This document shows positions 1 through 8,615 of a stretch of 17,005 nucleotides of DNA, in pieces (the first letter of the stretch is position 1; each line of letters begins with the position of its first letter). Origin of the DNA: Cyclostephanos tholiformis (lineage: Eukaryota; Bacillariophyta; Thalassiosirophyceae; Thalassiosirales; Thalassiosiraceae); NCBI GenBank assembly GCA_036939975.1, contig JALLPB010000362.1, forward strand, positions 1 through 17,005. Reading direction: 5' to 3'. A program made the translations under genes and the position numbers. The notes beneath the pieces were generated by a model. That model was not told where the DNA came from. It was given only the letters and a program-made list of their open reading frames with translations, and ran no database searches.

Positions 1-359
1 TTAGACATAGAGAATAAGCCTAAACTCACAATCTCCGCTTCGCCCAACTCTTAAGTGGTGCTCCATTGACTGATTCACTCTCACTTCCGCTCGGATATAA
101 CAGTTGATTGTTGACCCCCGAGACCGCCCTCCCACTCAGTCTCACCATCCTAACATTGCCCCCCAGCAAATTCTATGCGTAACACAAGTTTCACCGGCTA
201 ATTTGGCCGGCAGAAGCCCATATTACGCCCAATTTCTCCTCGCTGACCGGCCCCTGCTAATTGCCCCCCTCCTTCTGCCTTCACTCAAGTCAGCTCGGCT
301 GCCAACGGATTACGCCCCACGTCGATGCATGCCTGACTCGACTCGGACCAAGCCCCCTC
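1..359 (+). other. Leader region upstream of the left-end open frame
   Basis: C-rich, G-poor sequence on the plus strand precedes the open frame that begins at 360. I see no protein domain, RNA gene or clear promoter. The short frame at 104-466 overlaps it in another phase and has a composition-driven, proline/threonine-rich translation, so I treat it as a shadow. The region could be a 5' untranslated leader or part of a repeat, but the window edge prevents a decision. Confidence 0.35.
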
Positions 360-926
360 ATGGCAACAATGGCGGACCCGAAGCTGCCTGCGCCACAGTA
401 CGGCACACCCTTTGCCCCACGCGCGCCCATTGGCCGCACCTCCGTCAACCTATACCCAGTCATTGACTCAAGCATGCCCGTCGAGGAGCGCGCCCACACG
501 TATCAGGTCAACAAGACTGCCTTGGCATCTGCGCCCGTCGACCTACGGGTGCAATTGGACGCGCTCGGGCAGCAGTTGAACCTCGCCGCTACGGTCGACG
601 GTGTCCGCGATGACTGGCTCCGGTTCTTCCATGACAGCTGGAGTGATTTTCTGCGCCTTGCCATTTTGAGCTTCCACAATGACGCTGGCGTGCAGATTAA
701 TGACACGTTCACAGCTGCCAACGCGGCAGTCTTACTACCGGTCGTCGATGGACACGTCACAAACTGCCACCGAGCCAACGTGAAGTTCGTCCGAGTTCAA
801 ATAACCCTTGACTTTCGTCCGCTGGTCAACGTGGTGCCGCCAGGAATTACCACGCTACGCGTTGAGTACTATATCGAGCTGCCGCTGCTAAACAGTGACA
901 AGATGATAGTTGTAATGAATAGATGA
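360..926 (+). CDS. Hypothetical protein, 188 residues
   Basis: An open frame runs from the ATG at 360 to a TGA at 924-926. An upstream in-frame ATG at 261 would give 221 residues. I prefer 360 because a second Met follows closely (MATMADPK) and the upstream part is low-complexity. The middle of the protein is well balanced, with an amphipathic, tryptophan- and phenylalanine-containing stretch (WLRFFHDSW) and a beta-rich C-terminal half ending in short hydrophobic strands. There is no signal peptide, membrane helix or motif I recognise. The coding sequence is GC-rich until about 890 and then turns abruptly AT-rich, so the last ten or so codons may come from a different sequence fused to a truncated gene. 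It lies head-on to a dead copia element and could itself belong to a transposable element, such as a capsid-like protein; that is a guess. Confidence 0.4.
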   Translation: MATMADPKLPAPQYGTPFAPRAPIGRTSVNLYPVIDSSMPVEERAHTYQVNKTALASAPVDLRVQLDALGQQLNLAATVDGVRDDWLRFFHDSWSDFLRLAILSFHNDAGVQINDTFTAANAAVLLPVVDGHVTNCHRANVKFVRVQITLDFRPLVNVVPPGITTLRVEYYIELPLLNSDKMIVVMNR

Positions 927-1009
927 TTAGTAAATTATGAGCCTAAACTGATTCTTTGTCACTCCGAAAACCTGATGGGGGAGAATTTAAATTTTCCCTC
1001 TCGCCAAAT
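927..1009. other. Spacer between left open frame and copia fragment
   Basis: AT-rich, about 80 bases, no coding signal. Its left part carries AGCCTAAACT (939-948), which also occurs at 17-26 in a loosely similar context. Its right edge is where homology to the RNase H of element B stops. Confidence 0.4.
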
Positions 1010-2411
1010 AGTTCGGCTTCGGCCGCCGAGGACATTACTGCTTTGATGATAGTTGCGATTGTGAGTACTGCTCCGTTATTAGGTAGGAATTTTTCATCGT
1101 TCGATAGGAAAAAATGTCCCCCCGCTCAATTTTGCGATTTTTCTCATTGGCATATCCCGCGTTGCTGTGCACTGCCAATATCATCTTACTCGCATTGTAT
1201 GTGATCATCGCTGGCTCTTGTGTCGTGCAGTAATCTAACAGTTGTTTTACTTTTGTCATGGTTTTCTGCGTTGGTTTTGCCCGCTCTGACGCGATTGCGC
1301 TGAGGGCTGTGAGGATGGTCGGGTCGACTGCTCAAGCATAATATAATAGTGTCCCTGTGACTGCTTGGATGAACATTGTGTCTTCCTTCGACAGCGGGGG
1401 CGATTTGGTTTCCTCCTGTGCATATTGTGTTTTTGCTCCGTATTGTGGAATCACGTGTGGATGTGGTGAGTTCTGTTGCTTTTCCAGCTTTTCGTGGTTG
1501 AATCTGACGAATGCTTTGTCTAGGTATCCCGGCATGTGGATGTGAGCCTTTCGATTGATGTAATCCCATTCTATGGTAAGTCCAATCTATTTCGTTGCTG
1601 CTTCATCTACTGTCATTGGGTAATACTTTCTGATTGTGCTGATTAGGTTGTCTGCATCCTCTTGATTGACGTACTTAACTGCAAAGTCATCGACGACGAG
1701 GCAGAAACTGATTGGTCTGGTTTTGTGTTTCCAGAGTCCATGTACGATCTTGCTCTGATAGCACCCATGCTTGGCTAGCCTTTTCTCTAATAGCTCTTGG
1801 GCTATGATGCCTGCTTGTGGTAAGCCATACATCTCTTGTGTGACTTCGCAATATACGTATCTGACTTCTGTTACTAATTGTCTCAGGTTGTAATGCTCTA
1901 TGATTTCTTCTGGTATGTCTGTGATTTTGAGCCGCATGTATTCTGGTCTCTTTATTGGCGTGCACAAATAGAAATCTTTGATGTCGAGCATGAGGCATTT
2001 TGCTTTTGGGGTGGATAGGATGCTGTTCACGAGTATTTTGAATAATATCATGTCGGCTGTTGGTGTTCCGCAGTCGTCTGGGTAGTTGATTTGGTCGCCG
2101 CCCATCGTGAGTCTTGTGCGTTCTTTTTCTGCCTTGTTTGGTTTTAGGTCGCAGCTGAAACTTCCGTATGTCACGTCTTTCTGTCTGTCCTTGGGGACGT
2201 CTTCTTTTTGGATGAAACGGATCGTTTGGGTCCCTTGTACTCGTCCATCTTTGGTTCCATTGGCGAGTCGTCCGAATTGGTTTGCTGACAACGTTGCCCA
2301 TATCTTTTTATACTTCGGGTGTCACATGAGTTGGTGGTAGTTCAGATATGTGTTGGTTTCTTCATCGTAGATTGTTTGGGCCCGTTCCGTGCTCCTTGTG
2401 GATCGTCCAAT
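1010..2411 (-). pseudogene. Element B reverse transcriptase and RNase H, broken
   Basis: This is the polymerase half of a copia Pol, which copies element RNA into DNA. The frame from 2411 shows YHQLM, a TGA at 2322-2324 and then HPKYKKIW. It continues through RLTMGGDQINYPDD, LMLDIKDFYL, the fingers/palm region (MYGLPQAG) and the catalytic pair in CLVVDDFAVKY (Asp codons at 1686-1691), which is intact. A TAG at 1587-1589 interrupts before the connection domain (IGLTIEWDY, MPGYLDKAF). A TGA at 1332-1334 interrupts YYA-AVDPTILTALSA. RNase H begins with YNASKMILAVHSNAGY; the expected catalytic Asp of AVHSDAG is Asn (AAC at 1161-1163). A frameshift in the G run near 1118-1122 moves the frame to GGHFFLSND, and homology ends at SSAAEAEL near 1010, before the C-terminal part of RNase H. 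Confidence 0.84.
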
Positions 2412-3744
2412 TTAAGTGGTGCATTGGGGGATGCGTGCTCCTGTTTTTGCCTCGATGTACTGTCTGATTCTATCTCTGTTGCCATTGCTCTTGAGATTAT
2501 CCTTTGCTTTCTGCACCCTTGGAGGTGGTACTTTCTGAATGGCTTTTTCAATTGCTACTTTGTGGATTGGTTCGGGTCTGGTTTGCTGCGCTGGTGCAAT
2601 CACTCTGGGTTGTGGTGTTGTTGTCGTCGGTGGCGCCTTGTTCTCTGGTGGCTTAGTAGTGGCCTCGTTGAACATTATCCGTCGTTGTACTGGGGTTGCT
2701 CGTTCTTCCAATGCTGGTTCAGGATCTGGTGCATTGTTGAGAATGGTCTCGAGTTGTTTCAGTGCATCTAACTGTTCCAATCCTTTGTGGTTGTGTTTTC
2801 CCTTCAAAGCTTGTGTTAGATAGTTCAATGCTTTGGTGATCATGTCCGCAGGAGTCAAGGTAGGTTGCGTAATGAATTTCATCTTGAAGAATACCGTGTC
2901 TGAAACTCTCTCGCTCTTTGTTTGCTTCATGTAGATGACGTGGCAACGATAGTGTTCCGGCAAGGTTTGTAAGTACCACCCATCGATTGCATTTGCTGCC
3001 CACGATGATCGTCTCTAACTACTTTGGTATAGGTTTACTGCACATCCCATCAGCGCCAACGGCATTTTGTTGTAGTCAAAGTTGCCGTGGACGTATTGCC
3101 ACGCTGAGACTGTTGGCACCGCATTGGCTTGTCTCAATAGGTTCAGAGTCAGTATTGCTTGGGGTAGTAGTCTATCCCACAGTCGTATTGGGAATGTGTT
3201 GTTGACTCCGTTCAGGATCGCCTTGAAGTGGTTCTTAAAGGTTTGGATTGCTCTCTCTGCAAGGTTCCGTCGATGGTTGTCTGGGGGAACTAGTTGAATC
3301 GTGCAATTCTTTTGGATTGCCTTCTTGAATTCGGCTGACGCTTTGTTGTCGAGGATGTGTGTTTTGGGTTTAACTGTTCCCGATGCCTTGAGTCTCGTCC
3401 ATAGTGCTGTGTATGCCTTTATCATCGCCCCTTCTGATTTGTTCTTCATTGGCTCCGCGTCAATAAAGTTGCCGTCCACTTCTACGATGACCATGACGTA
3501 TTGGTTGCCTCGGCTTGATGTTGCTGGAAATCTTCCGGTTTGGTTGCTGTGCATCATTTCGGATGCATTGTGGATTTTGATGTACACGTCCATTTCTTTT
3601 GGGGTTGCTGCTGATGTGGTTTCTTCAATCTCTTCGCGCACCCTTGTTGATCGTACACCCTGACGCTGTCGTTTCATATGCCCCTTCTGAGTTTCGTCTG
3701 ATTCTGGGAAGTGACGGTTGACTGTTGCTGGTGTGTGCAAATAC
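2412..3744 (-). pseudogene. Element B integrase core and C-terminal linker, broken
   Basis: Integrase would join the cDNA of the element to chromosomal DNA. The fragment starts at about 3744 in the segment just before the catalytic core (HTPATVNRHFP). The core follows, with the first acidic motif written HSNQTGRFP, the second as THILDNKAS, and the glutamate in NLAERAIQ about 30 residues further on. The usual first catalytic Asp is Asn here (codon AAC at 3543-3545). A TAG at 3015-3017 cuts the frame. Beyond it the typical downstream module continues in frame (ANAIDGWYL, PEHYRCHVIY, VSDTVFFK, ITQPTLTPAD), then a long Pro/Thr/Lys-rich linker to a TAA at 2412-2414. Broken by stops and by loss of the first catalytic residue. 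Confidence 0.82.
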
Positions 3745-5065
3745 AACCGCCGTCCTCGTGGCCGTGTTGAGTGAGGAACGTGGAAATGATGTCAATAGGT
3801 GGGTCCTTGGTAGAGGTGAGGAAAACCCAGACGTATTGGCTTGCCTCATCGATGACGAGGAGGTAGGACAAGTAGCCATCGTACGAGAACACCGCGCAAT
3901 CCATCATCTTGCTGCATTTGCCAAAGTCGGAAGCAGAAGCCCACATGAAGCCAAAGTCGATGTAGAATCGTCACCGATGTGTAGGAGTGCGAATCACCGA
4001 ACATTGTGCGGCCTGTCGCCGAATTTGGGCGCATGCCTTAAAGTCAAGAAACCGAAATAGGTGGTGGTCAAATTCCGCGGGTATCCCGATCGCGTTGCCC
4101 GGATGTCGATCCAGTTGGGTGACACCAGGAGAGCCAAGACGGAGGAGCCAAAGTTCAGATTCCAGTTGTTTGCTTTTGGAGGTAGGGGCATAACGTGAAG
4201 GGCGACGGAGGGAAGAAGGTGGACCAGAAGGAGCAATGCAGAAGAGCTGTGGCGTGGAGGAATGGGCCGGGTCGACGGTGAAGACATCAGTGTTTCAGTA
4301 ATACAAGCTGTTGTGATATTCCAGGGCTATGGTCAACGAGGACTGTCCGTCGGCGCTGTCGAAGCGGATAGCACCAGGTCAACCATCGGAGAAGCCCGTT
4401 TGGACCCAGGAATGGAAGGCGGCGTTCGAAACAAGAATAGCTTGGGGTGAGATGATCGTTTCGATGATGTTAGCACAGTAAAAGCAGAGCTGCCAGTAAA
4501 CCGAGCCATCGGTGCACTGCAATGGAATGTACCCGCGCTTCGTGCAACAGTCAGTTAATGTCGTCTTAGATCCTGGCAAGGCTATGTCGATCGGCATAGG
4601 CGGGATGTCGATCAAACTAACCAAAGAAGAAATGTCACCAGTGACGCAAATATTAGCCCCACCGTCCATAAGGAGGTGTCGTGCTTTGATTGGGGAGTGG
4701 CCGGTGGAGTTGAGACCAAAGACACGGGGTTGTGTTGCAATGCGCATGATTGTGTTGAAAGCCCAGGGAGGTTGTTCGGACGCGGGCTGAACGGATCCGT
4801 CCACTTTGTAGGTATGGTGCGGAAAGTCTGAAAGCTCCGGGGTGGAAGTACGTCGGATGGCGCATGAGACGAGGGATCCGGGGGGAGTATCGACAAAGGT
4901 GATGGACGGAGGTGGCTCAGGAAGAGGTCGTAAGTGGTTGATCGTAGTGTCGGTGGTTGGCAAGTTTGGAGCCGGAGCCGGGAGAGGTGAGGGTGGGTCA
5001 GACACGGTGGAACCCGAGCAAGGAATATGGTCAAACCGGACGTGTCCGGGATGACCGTAACCTAG
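3745..5065 (-). pseudogene. Element A pol: protease and start of integrase, truncated
   Basis: This follows gag in the same frame, directly after a TGA at 5066-5068. A proline-rich spacer leads to the aspartic protease motif MDGGAN (active-site Asp codon at 4664-4666), in a hydrophobic strand as expected; the usual Ser/Thr after Asp is Gly, which is common in this family. A TGA at 4379-4381 and another at 4295-4297 follow. Next is the pre-integrase region (ELWLLRLGSPGVTQLD), then a TGA at 3971-3973 just before FYIDFGFM, which holds the likely first catalytic Asp (3956-3958). The core proceeds through VWVFLTSTKDPP and FLTQHGHEDGG, then loses homology where the second catalytic motif should start, about 3745. 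No protein capable of integration can be made. Confidence 0.8.
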
Positions 5066-7882
5066 TCAAGCAAGATCCTGCTCAGGATTGTCCGAGTCAG
5101 GCCAGCAATCCCAGTCCATCGCCCGGTCAAGGAAGTCCTCTGTGATGTTGTGTGCGTCGCAGAAGGTCCTCATAATCTGCCTTGGAGTACGGGCTGGCAT
5201 GCCAAGTTTGTCCTTCCAGCGTGAGAGCCATTTCTGTTCGATCCCATCCTTCTCGGTGGCGGTCAGCTCCTGCTTCGTGTATTGATCTATGAACAGCGCA
5301 ATCGCAAGCATGTCACAGTTAGCGGCCTTGTGCCCGATTCGTTTGCAAGCTGTGCATTGAACCCCCAGCAGGAAGGGGCGACGGCGCTGATCGGGTCGGG
5401 TGTATTTGCCCTGAGGCGCCGCGGCAGGGGTGGCGGTGTTGCGGTCACCGAATCTGCCGCCGACGGGGGGGGGGTTATTGCGGGTGTTGTATTTGTCGCC
5501 ATAACGAGGTGTGTGCGGGCTCGCAGGGGAGCCGCAGTTGTTGCCATACCGTGACGCATGGGGACCTGCAGGAGACCGATGTCCAGGACGGTCCACGCGG
5601 TTGACTTGAGGGCGATAGCCCTGGACGACGTATAGGTGACTGTCGGGGTCCTCGTTGTGGTCGAAGTCATCATCGAAGGAAGTGTCAAAGAAAGTGGGTG
5701 ATATATTTGCGCGGTTGATCCGAGGGGTGTGAATATCCTTAATGCGATGCTTCACATTCGTGTGGATCAGCATTGCGATCTCGTTGAGGCGGAACTGGTC
5801 TGGTAGGTGGCCGTCGTCATCAGGGTGGCGATACGTATCAACGCTAGTCATGATTGTCGTAACTATGTCAGCATACTCAGAGGGAGCGACGGCCCAAAGG
5901 AAGATGTTCGTGCGATCACGAGCTGAGAAGAACACATTTTTCTTGGCCTGCACGCAAAAATAGAGGAGGTGGCTCTGACAGAATTCAAGGATGGTGGAGT
6001 CCCGAGACCAGGTAGGCTGAGCAATGGGGACCGTAGGATCGAAACCAGGGACGAAGAGTGCCAAAACACGCCAAAGGAGGTCGTAGCCATTCCGGGACGC
6101 ATTCGAGACTGCTGACATGAGGGCCGCCACTTCGATATTGGTGAGGGGAAGCAAGCGTGGAAGGACCTCAAGGACTGCCGCGCAGCATTCCGCATATGCC
6201 TCCATTCCGAGACCCAGCGGGAATAAGCCTTCATAGTTATTCCGTAGGCAAATAGCATCGAATGGCATAAGAGGAATCAAGTACGAGGCTGAAACCTGTT
6301 GGAATTGTTCGTAGAATTTGACCGTCCCCTTAGCATCTGTCTCGCGAAGTTTGGGTAGGACCGTGAGGCCCTTTTTGAGAATCCTGTCAACCGAGGGGCC
6401 AGATTGGAGCGTCCGTGGGTTATACCAGGCCTGACGGACCTTTTTGTGGAGGAGTGGGATGTGGTCATAGCAAGGGAGGATATCATTGGCGATGTTGGTG
6501 GCGAAGGTGTCATAGCCGCAGGCATGGATAAACTGAATGGTGAGCTCCTTGACACCATGTGGGCCACCGTGGTAGTCGTAGCAGGGTAGATTGGCAACGT
6601 CGTGCTGCTGACTGATCCGGAGTTTCCGTGCCTGGCGTTCCTTATCGGTAGACCGAGGTGATGTAATCCGCCCCCCCATGAGGGATGACATGTCGCTGTC
6701 GTCGGACGCTGATGCGGTGGTGGAGATAGGAGTGGGGCGGTCGTCCGAGTAGGGACCATGACGCGGGGCAGGGGGGTTGTCGAGTCGGACGTGGTCGAAG
6801 CGGCCAGGCGGGTTATCGAGGCGGACGTTATCGAATCGGACAGTATTAGGGCGTGAGGATCAAGTGGTGGGGCGTGTGTCCGGGTGTATTGTGGCATCCG
6901 GTGGGACCGTAACAGCAGGGAGAGAAGGATGCGTGGGTGGAGTACCAGAGGAGATATCCATAGGAGGTGCCGTAGGATGTGGTGAAGAGGTGGTAGAAGC
7001 CTCGAAGCATTCCGTGAGACGTGTGACCGAGTGAGCGATAGTGGTAGATTGCTCACGGAGGCCGGGGATGATCTGACCGCGGAGGTCCGTAACGTCGGTT
7101 TGGAGTGTCGAAATCTTTGTCGCAGTGGTCGAGCGTAGACCATCGAGCTGAGCAGCAATCCGTTGGTTATGGGTAGCTGTCGTGTGCGAAACCTCCTCAA
7201 CCCGCGATGTCAAAGCAGCGATGGATTTCCAATGGTCGTCCATTTGAGTACGACGGGCTTCCTCGAAACCGAGAAGGTTTTCCAGATGGTCCTGGTGTTC
7301 CACGACATGGACTGACAGCGCCGACGTTTCTTCCGAGAGTCGAGCAGTATTCCGAGAAAGGGTAGCGATGGTCGAGGTGATGGAGACGTGGTCGGAGTCC
7401 ACCCGGTCTTTGAAGATCCTCATGTTTTCGTTGATGTGGGTGATATCCGCGATGAGGGACTTCGTCGTAAACTCCAAACTGTGCTGTAGGTCCGAGAACA
7501 TCGACGATAACATGATCCCGATTTTGTGTTCGACCGACGTGACGATGTTGGTTTCGAGCTTGGAGATTTTGGAGAAGATAGACTCTTTGAGACGATGGAG
7601 ATCGTCGCTGAAGACAGGGGATGACGCTGGGATGGCGTTGATCTCCACAATGGTGTCGTCGGTATGTCGAGCAAGGTCCTCAATCGCATTCGTGATGGTA
7701 ACGTCGGTGTGGTGCACGAGGTCCCCCGGTGTGGGAGAGGGCGCGTCATTGTCCGGGAGGTCCTCCGAGGCGGTAGTATCCGCATCCGTCAGGCCGAGGT
7801 GGTCGACGGTTCGAAGTCCTGATGGGAGGGCGAAGGATCATCGGAGGGATAGCAACACAGGGGGTGGAGGTGTGTCGACCAT
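5066..7882 (-). pseudogene. Element A gag with CCHC zinc knuckle, interrupted by TGA codons
   Basis: Gag would form the particle that packages element RNA. I place the start at the ATG at 7882 (MVDTPPPP). A TGA follows at 7838-7840, so the true start may be further in. The next approximately 290 codons predict a long coiled coil rich in Leu/Ile/Ser/Thr heptads. A TGA at 6860-6862 breaks the frame before a Pro/Arg/Asp-rich hinge with a repeated motif (RFDNVRLDNPP, RFDHVRLDNPP). Then comes a globular gag core from about 6691 to 5700, a basic Arg/Gly/Pro-rich tail with another repeat (PHASRYG, PHTPRYG), and a CX2CX4HX4C knuckle CTACKRIGHKAANC at 5315-5356. The frame ends at TGA 5066-5068. That stop may be the natural gag end, or another replaced codon, since pol continues in frame. 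Confidence 0.78.
5315..5356 (-). other. Gag CCHC zinc-knuckle motif
   Basis: CTACKRIGHKAANC fits CX2CX4HX4C exactly, the nucleic-acid-binding knuckle of retroelement nucleocapsids. It is intact and lies after the basic tail, as expected near the C-terminus of gag. Confidence 0.9.
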
Positions 7883-8350
7883 CGTGCACGTGACCGACGA
7901 CAGTAAAGAGAGAGGTGGGAGAGGGGGGGGGGGACAGGAGGGGTTGGCTCAAGTCGTCAGGGGGTGGAGGGTTGTCGTCGCGCTCGTTGTTGATGTTGGG
8001 GTCGTGTGGTTTGACGCCCTGGAGACGAAGGGATCGTCATCGTTGCTCGTCCAAAACGTCACGGGGGGTGGGCATGGTTGTGTGTGGTGGAGTACGTACA
8101 TCGGTAAGCGGTAAGCGTAGCAGAGGATGAAGGGAGAGAGTGCTGCGAACGGCTGGGCGATGGTCGGCGGATGTAATGGGAGAAAGGAAGGCGATAATTA
8201 TTGGTGGAAGTGCCGAGCCGAAGGCGAGGCCGAATGCGGAGCGGTAGCGGAGCGTTCGCTCATAACCTCTCAGTATCCAGTCGTCCCCACTAGCATGGGA
8301 GCGGATAGGAGAAGGAGTGCGCTAAGTAGGTTATTATCTACGTACTACTA
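7883..8350 (-). other. Leader and possible 5' LTR region of element A
   Basis: About 470 bases upstream of the putative gag start. On the minus strand the part near gag is C-rich and could still encode Pro/Ser/Thr-rich peptide. The outer part contains repeated GCGGAG-like words on the plus strand (8220-8262). I could not find a TG...CA pair, a copy of this stretch elsewhere in the window, or a primer-binding site matching initiator Met tRNA. It is most simply a 5' untranslated leader plus some or all of an LTR whose partner is missing. Confidence 0.4.
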
Positions 8351-8615
8351 GACTATACCGTAACATTTTTATGTTTTTGGGAATGCTCCAATACCCTAAC
8401 CCCCCCCAATCCATCACACGAATAATAATTGCATTTTTTCCCGAAAAATACCTAAATTTAGCGATTTCGTATTAATTCCTACGAAGAAAAAAATTATCGC
8501 TAAGTGAGGCATAAAAATGCAATAATTATTTGGGTTGTCAATGAACTCGCGTTCAGTATGGTGACGGTATTTGAGGATTTTTTCCAACATAAAAAGAAGA
8601 AAAGAATCCCATTAG
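8351..8615 (+). promoter_or_regulatory. AT-rich upstream region of the LON-domain gene
   Basis: This stretch separates the dead retroelement from the start codon at 8616. It is strongly AT-rich, holds a run of eight C (8400-8407), and contains the imperfect inverted repeat listed separately. No TATA box or defined operator is clear. It is the probable promoter and 5' untranslated region of the LON-domain gene by position only. Confidence 0.4.
8421..8530. repeat. Imperfect inverted repeat, about 110 bases overall
   Basis: The left arm AATAATAATTGCATTTTT (8421-8438) matches the reverse complement of AAAAATGCAATAATTATT (8513-8530) at 17 of 18 positions. A second inner match, TTAGCGAT (8458-8465) against ATCGCTAA (8496-8503), is offset by about ten bases. 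It could be a small foldback or MITE-like element, a transcript hairpin, or a paired regulatory site. No target duplication is evident. Confidence 0.65.

Larger units (their letters stand above)
1010..3744 (-). mobile_element. Ty1/copia retrotransposon fragment, element B (integrase to RNase H)
   Basis: One minus-strand frame can be followed from about 3744 to about 1120, and after a frameshift to 1010. It gives integrase, a linker, reverse transcriptase and RNase H in the order diagnostic of Ty1/copia. The wording of each domain (QTGRFP, NLAERAIQTF, NYPDDCGTPTAD, VVDDF, MPGYLDKA, SSAAEAEL) matches a copia lineage I know from diatoms. Gag, protease and both LTRs are missing. The frame carries stops at 3015 (TAG), 2412 (TAA), 2322 (TGA), 1587 (TAG) and 1332 (TGA), and a frameshift near 1120. 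The copy cannot move by itself. Confidence 0.85.
3745..8350 (-). mobile_element. Ty1/copia retrotransposon fragment, element A (leader, gag, protease, integrase start)
   Basis: A single minus-strand frame runs from an ATG at 7882 to the junction near 3745. It contains a coiled-coil N-terminal region, gag with a CCHC knuckle, an aspartic protease motif (LLMDGGANICVTGD) and a pre-integrase/integrase start (FYIDFGFM, YDGYLSYLLVIDEASQYVW). The wording belongs to a different diatom copia lineage from element B. The frame has no shift over about 4.1 kb but contains TGA codons. The second and third catalytic residues of integrase, RT, RNase H and the 3' LTR are absent. The right edge is placed at about 8350 only because composition changes from purine-rich to AT-rich there; the true end could differ by tens of bases. 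Confidence 0.78.

Noticed and set aside
2086..2823. Plus-strand frames with hydrophobic, Cys/Trp-rich translations
   Set aside because: They are the antisense of the element B reverse transcriptase and linker, whose minus-strand frame has clear domain motifs.
3971..7840. Reassigned TGA (selenocysteine, tryptophan or suppressed stop) in element A
   Set aside because: Adjacent host genes end in TGA, the sites are not at Cys/Trp catalytic positions, and CGA decay explains them more simply. Kept only as a testable alternative.
8220..8262. Repeated GCGGAG words as a CRISPR-like or operator array
   Set aside because: Units are irregular, with no constant spacing or spacers, and the setting is eukaryotic; more likely LTR or leader sequence.
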